Shown here: positions 55,190 through 64,000 of the stretch, piece by piece
Layout: every line of letters begins with the position of its first letter
How positions within the stretch are numbered: position 1 is the first letter of the stretch
From: Ceratodon purpureus
Lineage: Eukaryota > Streptophyta > Bryopsida > Pseudoditrichales > Ditrichaceae
DNA length: 64,000 nucleotides
NCBI GenBank assembly: GCA_014871385.1
Contig: CM026426.1
Coordinates: 97,428,861-97,492,860 of the forward strand
Reading direction: 5' to 3'
Program-made: the position numbers and the translations under genes
Notes under the pieces: model-generated
Databases searched by the model: none
The model's input: only the letters and a program-made list of their open reading frames with translations
Told to the model about the DNA's origin: nothing

Positions 55190-55595
55190 TGAGAAAAAAA
55201 TGAAAATTAAAAAATAAGAACTTGGCAAAATTATTATTCATATTCGATAAATTGAAGAATATGACTTGTATAAGTTTATGAAATTCTTATAATCTATTCT
55301 ACTGTAACTCCCCCAGAAAGTGTATTTGATTCTACTATTTCGTTTTTAAATTTAATTTGGATATTTCATACTTTTCCTAGTAAGTAATTTATTCTATTTT
55401 TAAATATTTTTACTAATATTTTATAATTTGGGTAAATTTAAAAATATGAAAAAGAAAAAAAAAAATCTAGAAAATTCGGAAGAGTCCAGAAAATAATAGA
55501 CTTTCTCTTTCATTTTTCGTGTGTCTTTGAAATAAAAATAAGTGATACTCAAATTTTTATATTTAGAATAGGAGATAAACATAGAATTAAAAATT
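55190..55595 (+). repeat. AT-rich direct repeat, copy 2
   Basis: About 1,070 bp downstream of copy 1, the same words in the same order. The 0.66 kb between the copies is A-rich without genes. Confidence 0.8.
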
Positions 55596-56144
55596 AAAAA
55601 TAAGAAAATTCAATTAAGAAGTGATGCAACTTAATGGCCCCCAGAGTCTCATAAAAATCTCTAAGAAATATTAAATGTAAAAACTTATTAACTAAGATAT
55701 ATGATCAAAAATTAAGAGAACTAAATTTGAAAGCAAGATTACTTTACATGAGAACATGATTCAAAGGGGAAAAATTTGGCTTTTTGTAATATCTATTTCT
55801 ACACAGAACATCCATATTTTCTAAAATTTAAATATGATATCGCGAATGTGAGATCATGTAGTTTAAAAAATTCGAGTCTAATTTGTCTGAGTATGGGCGG
55901 TGTTTACTTGACTATGTATTCGCACATCTACTAAATTTTGAAAGTGAATTGCCTGAATTTTTTAATTTTTTAATATTTGTTTTAATGAAAGTATACATTT
56001 GAAGACAATTTAAGCGTTCCTGTAACTACTCGCTTTACTATCCTCTCTATAGAATACAGTATTTTTGAAAGGCATTACTTCTCTATAACATTACCCTTCT
56101 ACAAAACATTGTATATAAAAAAAAACTCCATGACTCTGAGCCCC
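55596..56144. other. AT-rich, no gene seen
   Basis: Ends at the 3' end of the minus-strand gene at 56145. No motif is recognised. Confidence 0.4.
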
Positions 56145-59100
56145 CTAGTGGCTGTCAGCATGTGCAATGTCGACATCGGGGGCAATATCCTCCCCGGCAC
56201 CCCTGTTGCCAGCATCCGCGATGTCCTCATCGTTGTTAGCAGCGTCCCTCTGTTCATCTTCCTCGCCCCCACTGCCAACCATGTCCCCGTTGGCATTCCA
56301 TTCCTGCTCTTCTTCCATCATCCAATCTCCTTCGTCCTCCACGACTTCTTCAGGAACATATGCTCGTCCAACACGCCTCCTCCTTGACCTCCACTCCTCG
56401 CAGGCGATGGCAGCGTTTGATTGTTGCCACCGCTCGCGTCTCCTGGACCCCTCAATGGCCCGTGCTCCGTCATCCGGGTCTGGTACAGCTCCCTGGATTT
56501 CCATTTTTTTCCTATATCGATGTTGTATGTTTCGGTACCAATGCTGGATTTGCTGGAGAATCGCACTACTACAAGCTTTCCCACCACCATGGGCTGTATG
56601 TGCTTGATGTGCTGCCTTCGCTTGGTGGTGTGATTTCTCCATGCCTTGGCAGCTCCAGACTCCAAGGCTCCCATAGTGTTCCACAAACCAAGTGGAGTGC
56701 CGTACAATTACGTGCTGTGAACAAGAAGAAGGAAGTTAAAAGTCGGATAGTTAGGTCAAGTAGACGGTTCACTGAAGAAACACCAAAAGCAACAACAGAC
56801 AGAGCCGTGAGCATACCATATAATGGGTAACATGCTCCTCTCCGAAGGCCTTTATGTATGCCTTTCCCCACTTGTGTATCTTCTGCTTGAATTGCATCCG
56901 TTGCTCTGCTGTCAACACCAATCCTGTCAAATATGGTACGACATCTTCAAAGGCTTGCCACATCTAGTACTTTGCAATGCGGTCAGCCCCACTCGCGGCA
57001 TTATTATTCTCAGCTTGACATATATCCTTCCAGGCCTTATCATTTCCAGACCAAAAGCTTGGCCTAAAAAGCCTGCTGGCAACGGTACCACTCAAAGAGG
57101 GTTTTTGCGGCACGTTTCCGGTGTTGCCACTGAGCTTGGGGTCCCTCTTAATCTCCACGTTTCCACCATGAGCCCCAATCGCGAACAACGACTTCTCCAT
57201 CTGTTCAATTGGAGTAGCCCTCAGTCTCTGATTCTGTATGTTCTAAACATACATGATATGCATGTGCACAATCTTCTCCGTCAATCGAACCAAGGCATGC
57301 AATGTACAAATGTGTACTCTGGACAAAGGAATCGGCAGGATAGGCCTCCACCTAGTAGATTGTGTCATGTCACAAGGTTCCTCAGGTACGCTGCTGGAAA
57401 ATAGCCCCCCCACCCAATTTGCTTTACCACGGCTCTTGATGGCAGCGTTTGCCTGGCTTGCTGTCCCCACAGTGGGCTTTATCCTCTTCTGGTCGCAATA
57501 TATGCAGTTCATTGCACACGACGGCCCTGACTGGAGCCCGTACATACACTTGATCGTCTTCATGTCCGCAGTAAGATGCCACTCCACCTGGAATTCTCCA
57601 ACTTCAGGGACCGTGAGTTTCTCGCCACTTGACTGTGCTGCTATCACAGCCGGGATGTTTGACTTTCCAAATATCCACGAGAGAACATTGTAGGACTCCT
57701 TCTCCACCTGAAACGTGGCAACCGGCCAAATCTCCTGCTCTGATTGTACCGAGAAGTACCTCTCGTGGTCCACCTAAATGTTAGTGTCCAGAGCCCGATT
57801 CATCAACGTGATGCTAACACGTTCAAATTTCTTCCCGTTAATAACCTCTGCCTCATTCAGCTTGAGGACAAATATCAACGGAGCCCCTTCCAACTCTGCA
57901 AGAATATCCCCACGTGAGAATGTTTCTGTAATGCAATCGAATTAGCTTCCTTTGTTAAAGACACACAATGCAGTTGCTGGCACCAAACGAACATTCACCA
58001 TTGCTGTCAACAATAGAAGAAGAGGATGCATACCTGACTCCGTGATGCCATAAAAGATCACCATGCTCTGCTGGACCACCTCAAGGTCCGTGAATAGCGA
58101 GTTCTTTTCATCTAAGACCACCTCCTTTCGCTGCTCCTCGGATTTCTTGGTTTTCTTTGACACTGCTGGCAGCTCCATCCTTCCCTCAGCGTGGTAGTAC
58201 TGGCCAATGAATTGTGGCAAGTTCGCATTTAGCTCGTGCCGAAGCCTTCTAACGTGGTAGGGACTAGGTAGTATGTTGGATTTGCCATCCTTGGTCAAAT
58301 CCCGAACTGGAGCCTTCACGGCTTGGTAAATTGCACCATAGCCGCGATAAGACACCCCTGCTTGGTTGCAGGCAGCAAGAATATTACTCAGCCCTACCCT
58401 TTTTCCAATTGCCTTGAGGAAGTTACTAGCAATCTTTCTCTTAACATGCTCCATAGATGGCTGAGTTGCGAGGGTGAGACCTTCATGCCTAGACAGTATC
58501 TTTGCTAACGCTACAGCAGTTACTGTTTGGGAGGCTTTATCCCCATGAAGTCGCTGCTTCTCATGGTTGACCCGGTTGTTGTCGTTGACAGCATCCACAA
58601 GATGAGGATGCAAATGCGTCCTAACGAGCTTCACTCTGCGTTTTGCCCACCCTGAACCATGATTCAATTCATGAATCCCCCTGAGCGGTCGAGCCCTACG
58701 TCGCATCCCCATAGGCGTGTCCTTCAAAGGGCTAGGCCCCTCCGGTAGGCGCTTACTTGCTTGCTGCTAGCGACGCACCTCGGTCTCCAAGCCCTGCACC
58801 GTCACCCTATGATTTCTCTCCATGCTGCTCATCTCGGTTCGAATAGTCTCCAATTCAACCCGCAATTGCATGCATGTATCCTCAATGTCCCTGTTATGGT
58901 CGAGCCTCTCTCTGCTGCCAGCAAGATCGTCTCTCACCTTGCCGAGTTCTTCTTCTAAATGTCGGCACTGCATTTCCATCTCACGCCGTGTAGGTCCAAT
59001 TCCATCAACGAGACCCAATCTGCGTGCATATCCATACAAACCTTGCTCTCCATGACATATGAATTCCAGGCAATCTCGAAGGGTTCTGAATGGAGGTGGC

Positions 59101-59303
59101 CTCTCTGTTCCTGGATCAACCGGGTAAATGATGCCATCGACCCACAAGTCAATGCTTGTATCCCCGGCTGCCCTCCGTCCTGGAAATGTTGATGGGCAGG
59201 GTTGCTCGGATCTCAATGAACCTCTCCTAATAAGTGGTGCATAGCGTGCATCAAGCTCAGCACTAACACGGTAGCTTGAAGGCTCCACCCCTCGTGCTGC
59301 CAT
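56145..59303 (-). pseudogene. Unknown transposase-like gene with CxxC block (broken)
   Basis: ATG 59303. N-terminal region with a coiled coil (about 59000-58770), then a helical core (ALAKILSRHEGLTLATQPSM; LSNILAACNQAGVSYRGYGA). Next comes VVQQSMVIFYGITESG ending at a GT donor near 58033. After an intron the frame resumes near 57930 (FSRGDILAELEGAPLIFVLK). It contains EWHLTADMKTIKCMYGLQSG, a CIYCDQKR knuckle and THALVRLTEK-like helix text (VHICTLHALVRLTEKIVHMH, about 57300-57250). It ends in a basic then acidic tail at 56145, after another probable intron near 56800. In-frame TAG near 58768, 57774, 57243 and 56964 interrupt an otherwise consistent frame. The Cys knuckle and the Leu-His-rich helix suggest a DNA-transposon catalytic protein of an unassigned group. 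I do not name the superfamily. Confidence 0.5.
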
Positions 59304-59984
59304 CGAGAGTCCAAAATTTCGAAGTAGTGATTCAAGCTCTCAAGGCCCCGGATCGACCTGGAAGTATGCAGAGAATCGTTTTTAAGATTGCCATATACCC
59401 AAAACCGCAGAGTTCACAACAACCAAACCCTAAACCATAGCCACTCAAGGAAATTGCAGGATCAAATGAATAGCATGCAATGTACAAATGCACGACCCAA
59501 ACTTGTCATAGAGAAATTGACACTTACACAACCTCTTGAGTCCACGGCAGGAGGTGTTGCAAGAACACCCTTCGAATGCTTGCTGCTCGAATTTGTAACT
59601 GCTGCCAACGCGTATCTGCACAATCATGCTCACTGGTTTAGTTCTCACAATTTCCCTTGACTCTCTCGAATTTCACCTGCGAATTGGGTCGTTGGTCCTG
59701 CAACACCAAAATTGTACGCACCCAACTTCGAATCTCTCCTTCGAATCGGGCTTCAACTTCAATAAATGCGAGAAGGCGTGGTTCACCAAACAAGGCAGCC
59801 ACCTCGGCGCCACCAGGCACACCGACCTCGCCCCGCAACCCCTTCCCGAGACCATTAAGTCGCCCTATTAACTCTGTGGGCAGCGATCCTGGCACCCGCT
59901 GCCAGCGACAGTGCCGCATTTGGGCAGGGAGTTCACCTAGAAAGGGCAGGCTTACACGGCCTTTTCGTGACCCGATTTTGCACC
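59304..59984 (-). other. Open protein-like stretch upstream of the unknown gene
   Basis: The minus frame reads LPTELIGRLNGLGKGLRGEV, AALFGEPRLLAFIEVEARFE and WVRTILVLQDQRPNSQ. A possible 76-bp intron then leads to a Cys-containing exon (FEQQAFEGCSCNTSCRGLKR) with a GTAAGT donor near 59526. These may be 5' exons of the 56-59 kb gene. A stop after the next acceptor (59354) prevents a clean join. Confidence 0.3.
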
Positions 59985-60810
59985 TAATGATGGTGACGGA
60001 ACGGAGGCGCGCTTTGAGAGACTCGGAGGAGCCCATGGACAGTCGCTGCGCCGGATTGGGACGAGTGGCAGTGCGCTTCACCATCTTGCGGTCTCTCTTG
60101 CCTGGGTAGCGGTCAGCGTCTGCAGGGACTGGCACCGAGCTGAGATTTGCACGGGGCGGGGCAGTGGAGAAGAGGCGTCTTGGAGAGACCGGCTTCTTTG
60201 GCGGAAGTTGAAAGCCTGCTGCTTCGAGGGCAAGAATCTCAGTGACTTTTAGGTTAGTACCAAGTTTCACTGGCCAGATCTCTGGAATGGAGGGGAATTC
60301 CTAGTCCTTTGAGTAGTGTGCTACCCACTTGCGCTTAGAGCCTTTCACGCAGCGCTCAATATCGTTGGAGCAGAAGAAGAACTCCGTCTTCTCGACTGTG
60401 TTCCTGCGATAGTTAGTCCAAAGCCCAGTGTAGGTCGGGGCAGCTATGCAATGGGGCCCCTTGACAATTCTCTCAGTGCTCTTCTTTTTCGTTTCAGCTC
60501 TTTGGGCCCAGCAGCACTTTGCAGAAGCTTTGTGAAGTCTGGAAATGTGCCACTCCTTGACATGGACCTTGGTTTCTTCAACCGCGTTGACATGGCGAAT
60601 GCCGCCCTTGTTCACAGGTGAAGGTAAAGGGGAATCAACTTCCAGGAGAGGAGATTGGGTACCTTCTACCTCGGTGTCGTGTTCAGAGTCGTCTTCCACA
60701 ATGACAGGCATCGTCATAGGGCGAGCCCTGACGGCACGTTGTGGGCCTCTTGGGCGAGAGAAGTTTGTCTTGTCCGGGTGCTTCTGCCACCCCCCATTCG
60801 GAGCCGACAC
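59985..60810 (-). pseudogene. MULE transposase, copy B, C-terminal fragment
   Basis: Matches copy A from HRPDKVNFSHPR to ARLRSITMI: KVHVKEWHISRLHKASAKCC, then FFFCSNDIERCVKG, KLGTNLKVTEILALEAAGFQ and SLKARLRSVTII. One in-frame TAG at 60301-60303 stands where copy C has CAG. The SWIM finger is missing: homology ends near 59985, and the frame runs on into unrelated sequence, producing a chimeric open frame to 59638. The 5' end breaks near 60794, at a 117-bp tandem duplication. It is head-to-head with the ParB-methyltransferase copy B. Confidence 0.75.
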
Positions 60811-61015
60811 CCACTAAGGATGTGGGTGAAGGGTGTGGGGCAGTGATGCATTGGAACAAGGCCACGAGGGCAAGAGAAGTTGCGCCCAGATTGAGGGCTT
60901 CTCCCACCCGCCATTCGAAGCCGACACCCACTCAGGATGTGGATGAAGGGTGGGGGGCAGTGGAGCTTTGGAGCAAGGCCGCGAGGGCAAGAGAAGTTGC
61001 ACCCAGATTGAGGGA
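60794..61015. repeat. 117-bp tandem duplication at the MULE copy B break
   Basis: Two units starting CCATTCG.AGCCGACACCC at 60794 and 60911. They separate the truncated MULE gene from the ParB-methyltransferase gene. Confidence 0.85.
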
Positions 61016-61125
61016 GAGACCTTGTTTTGAAAGTGGGGATTCCGGTTTATGTTGCATTTTTTTTTTGATTATATCTTTTGATTTTTTGTAACAATTCTAA
61101 TCTGTTTAATTTGACTTTGTTGTAG

Positions 61126-64000
61126 GATGACACCACACTAAACACGAGCAGTGAAACAGAGGGCTTGACTCCGGCAGAGACTGAGGTAGTTCATTTAAAA
61201 TCCTGCAATTTGCTATTGAAAATGATTTTTTCATCATATAATATCAATGGTAATTTGACATTGTTTGTGTTCATTTTTTCTAGGTTTGTTCTGATGCTCC
61301 TCTTTCCATCAGTTCTCCGGTTACAGTGATTAACGTGTCAGACCTCTCGGATTCATTTGATCAGCCCCATTTATGTAGATGTGATTGAGGAAACCCTGTA
61401 GGTTCAGGCAGTGGACCTTTCGAGTTCCACTCTCCTTAGTACATGCCTACCTCCCCGGTTTTCCAGGTTACCTCTCCAGTCTATTTGCCCACCTCTCCTC
61501 GGCTTGGAACTCCCCCGATGTCTCCACCTTCTCCTTCCTCGCCTCTTAGAATTAGGAGGCCTGTCCATGTGGTCTTCGCCCTTCCGGCAATACTGCCATG
61601 CCCTGTCCAACAAACCAGGCAATTTTAGAGAAGGCGTCGTCATTCGAACTGTAGACAGTCTAAGGAGTATTATAGGCGTGCACCACGTAGATAGTAGCTC
61701 TATTGTGCTACTCACTCATTGTTGATTATTATTATGTTATTTAAAAGATGTTTTAGAGTCAGAGTAAACTATTTTCTCCCTCTTCATAATTGTTTATTTC
61801 AGTTCGAATTTTGTTGATTTGAACTTTAGTTTAAACTTGCATGACTTTTGGCAGGGAACTCAAACACAGGATGAGTTACCGGCACCATCTTGTCCTACTG
61901 AATTGACGAATGCAGTAAAGAGTGAATTGGTCTACGGAAAACAGCATAAGGTCGACTCCATAGGCGTCATCAACAGCCTCAGAATTCTCCCCAAGGAGAA
62001 GTCACGTATTCTTGTCCCCCTGTGTAGAATGCAGTTAATGGCCAAAGTGAGGCCTGTTGGAGAAGTGGGAGTCCAACATTTGGAGCACGAGTTTGTCAGG
62101 GGATACAGTGATGGGGACCGGGTTATGTACATTTCCTTGTACAACCACGAAGAGAAGTTAGCCGATGTCACTGAGGAGATCAAGGCCGACTGGAGCCCGT
62201 GTTGGCAAAAAGCGAATGATGATTTCGAATTGGCGATTCAAGGCGATTCCGCCTGGAAGCAATTCTCTGGGAAGATGTTCTACGTCTGAGAAGGTAATCA
62301 TCGCCTTGCCGCATGGTTCAGGCATATCAACACTCACCATACCGAGGATCCAGCATGGCATATCTCTGTGCATTGCATTGTCCTTGACCCACGAGGTCAT
62401 GTGGGAAACCTTCTTCATGCTATGCAAGATATCAACTGGTAAGAATTTCATCTCATCTTTTCGTCAACTCCGCGCTTATTACCTGCTTCCATTTACACCA
62501 TTTGCAATTCTTTTAATACAAATCTTGTTTTGAGGTCTACAGAGAATGATCACGTCAAAAGTAATCTTCCGGCAAAACTATTTCGTATTCGCGTTTTGGG
62601 GTGATGAAATTGGAGGAATTTAAGGACCTACTCCATCCAGAGGAATACTAGATATCTTTAAATCAGAAACTGTCTACTCCATCGTGGTTTACTTTGCCAA
62701 CGAGAGTCTTCATCGCCTTTCTTTACCGTGTAAAAACTTGGTTATTTATATTCTACATTTCCTTTACTCTATTTAATCTTTTGTTGTAAGTAACTATACT
62801 GTGACCCTGTTTTACAGCGAGAAATTGCGGTGGCATCAGACGAAGCTGCCAGAATCTACAAGGAGAAAACATCGGCTGACGAACAAACTCCGTCTGGTGT
62901 TTGGGACGCCATGACAGCGGCTTCGAACAACATGGTCGACACTATTAAGAAGAAGGACTTCACCAAGCTATTGGCCATTGCCAATCCCAAGAATGGAGAT
63001 GACTTCTTTGCCGAGGTAAGATTTAAAACCACTTCCTTAATAGTCAATTCATAAGTATTGCACTCTCAACAAATTCATCTAATTCTGTATATGTTGTTCT
63101 GTTCTTAGATCAATCGGCATTACAGTGACGCCAATAAACCGGAGATGACTGTGGACAAGCTTCAAAAGATTGTCCCTGCAGCTGTGAATGCCAAAGTCAA
63201 AGCTCGTTGGCTGAGGTGGAAGAACTCTTCACCTAGTTCCCGGCTTTCTTATTGATTTCTGCCACCAGAATTTAAAGAGGCAGACCTCGACCATTGGTTG
63301 AACAAGGCAACATTCTGGGCTGCGGTATAGTACCTTCAAACTTTATTGTGAATGATGTAAATTTTTTATTTCTTGCATATTTTTCTGAATCTTAACTACC
63401 TTACTTTGATGTTGCAGCTGGAGGAATCGGTCACCCGTGAGTTTGAAGACATCTGTAAGGCCGAGAACTTTGTCATGAAGTGGAAGTCTATCCCGGGTAT
63501 CCTGCGACCCGACGCATATGTAGAGAGTTGGCGTATTCTCTTATGGGAGAAGGCATTCCCCACATTCTTCAGTTCCCGCGCAGAGAAGGCTTTCAAAAAG
63601 AAGTCGGATTTTTCCAAATTCCCGGGGGCTGCAGACGCGGTGAAGTGTGTGACATACCGGTATTACATTTAGAATGTCCTTTTTGAATTCCAGTTACATC
63701 TTCCATTCATTGAGTTTGACGTGTAGAATTCTAATCTATTTTAGTTGAACTTGGTTAGGTACTTCAAGAGAGAGCCGCTTTCAAAAGGTGCCATTCAACA
63801 AGAGCAGCTCCCGAAGTACTTTGCTGCGTGGATTCAGAAGGATTCTGACCAGTGTATCTATACTCCTCAGCAGTTGAAGAGGTTCAATACCCAGCACCTT
63901 CAAGCCGGTTGTTGGTATCTCGATTGCATTCGTGGTTTTGTTATCAAGTCCAAAGCAGAGCTGAAGTCTGAGCTTGATGGAGGATCTTCGGCTGTTGAAG
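61126..64000 (+). pseudogene. ParB-like / DNA methyltransferase-like gene, copy B (broken, runs off the window)
   Basis: Exons traced by homology to copy A and GT-AG borders: 61126-61185; about 61285-61640 (Pro/Ser-rich, MPTSPVFQVTSPVYLPTSPR); 61854-62438; about 62539-62720; 62818-63015; 63109-63324; 63418-63659; 63759 to the edge. The ParB-like block is intact apart from one stop: PLCRMQLMAKVRPVGEVGV, GYSDGDRVMYISLYN, GKMFYV, stop, EGNHRLAAWFRHI (about 62030-62330). The middle region matches copy A segment by segment (ANPKNGDDFFAE with ANPKNEKDFIAE; RYFKREPLSKGAI with RYYKRELMPKAAI). The methyltransferase part would lie beyond 64000. Stops include 62287-62289 (TGA), one in the exon near 62650 (TAG) and 63254-63256 (TGA), plus a frameshift near 62603. 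Confidence 0.65.

Noticed and set aside
3221-60303. Recurrent in-frame TAG at Gln positions as evidence for a TAG=Gln genetic code
   Set aside because: The same pseudogenes also carry TGA, TAA and frameshifts. Paralogs have CAG at the same sites, and the intact 775-codon TPR-SET gene has no internal TAG and uses TAG as its terminator.

Overview
This window looks like repeat-rich nuclear DNA of a streptophyte, most likely a non-seed plant (moss-like) or a charophyte relative. The evidence is: GT-AG introns of about 75-100 bp with consistent phases, TATA-type promoters, MULE and hAT transposases, a Ty3/gypsy chromovirus, and an intact single-exon TPR-SET (SMYD-like) gene. The genus cannot be read from the sequence. 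No rRNA, tRNA or CRISPR array was found.

Layout. 0-0.9 kb: 3' end of an LTR retrotransposon (ORF end, polypurine tract, LTR). 1.4-11.5 kb: a MULE-type transposase with a SWIM zinc finger on the minus strand, head-to-head with an eight-exon plus-strand gene. That gene encodes a ParB-like domain followed by a beta-class amino-DNA-methyltransferase-like domain and a nuclear localisation signal. 11.6-14.8 kb: a GA-rich satellite, then two small divergent genes with TATA boxes around an array of GC-rich palindromes. 15-28 kb: DNA-transposon debris, including a broken hAT transposase, clusters of a GTCCG/CGGAC word and an intact 152-aa ORF. 28.6-30.8 kb: inverted arrays of alternating purine-pyrimidine repeats. 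31.5-32.5 kb: an unknown pseudogene. 33.8-36.1 kb: the intact TPR-SET gene. 37.27-42.84 kb: a complete but mutated chromovirus with matching LTRs and target-site duplication. 43-45 kb: a 19-copy heptamer satellite and an intact orphan gene. 46-47.6 kb: a broken coiled-coil/Cys-rich gene. 50.9-51.7 kb: a MULE fragment (copy C). 51.9-56 kb: motif arrays and A/T-rich repeats. 56.1-59.3 kb: a broken gene of an unknown transposase-like family. 60-64 kb: a second MULE plus ParB-methyltransferase pair (copy B), running off the right edge.

The most interesting system is the MULE plus ParB-methyltransferase pair. It occurs twice (A and B) in the same head-to-head arrangement, so the methyltransferase-like gene is probably a passenger or partner of the transposase rather than a chance neighbour. 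I know of no described plant transposon with this pairing, but I could not search. Both copies are decayed. Comparing copies shows several stop codons that arose as CAG to TAG, as expected if these elements were cytosine-methylated and then deaminated. The chromovirus has a second unusual property: its primer-binding site matches its own LTR at the expected transcript start, as in self-priming Tf1/sushi-type elements.

Genes that look functional: the TPR-SET protein, the 277-aa orphan at 44 kb, the 152-aa ORF at 24.7 kb and, less surely, the two small genes at 13-14.8 kb.
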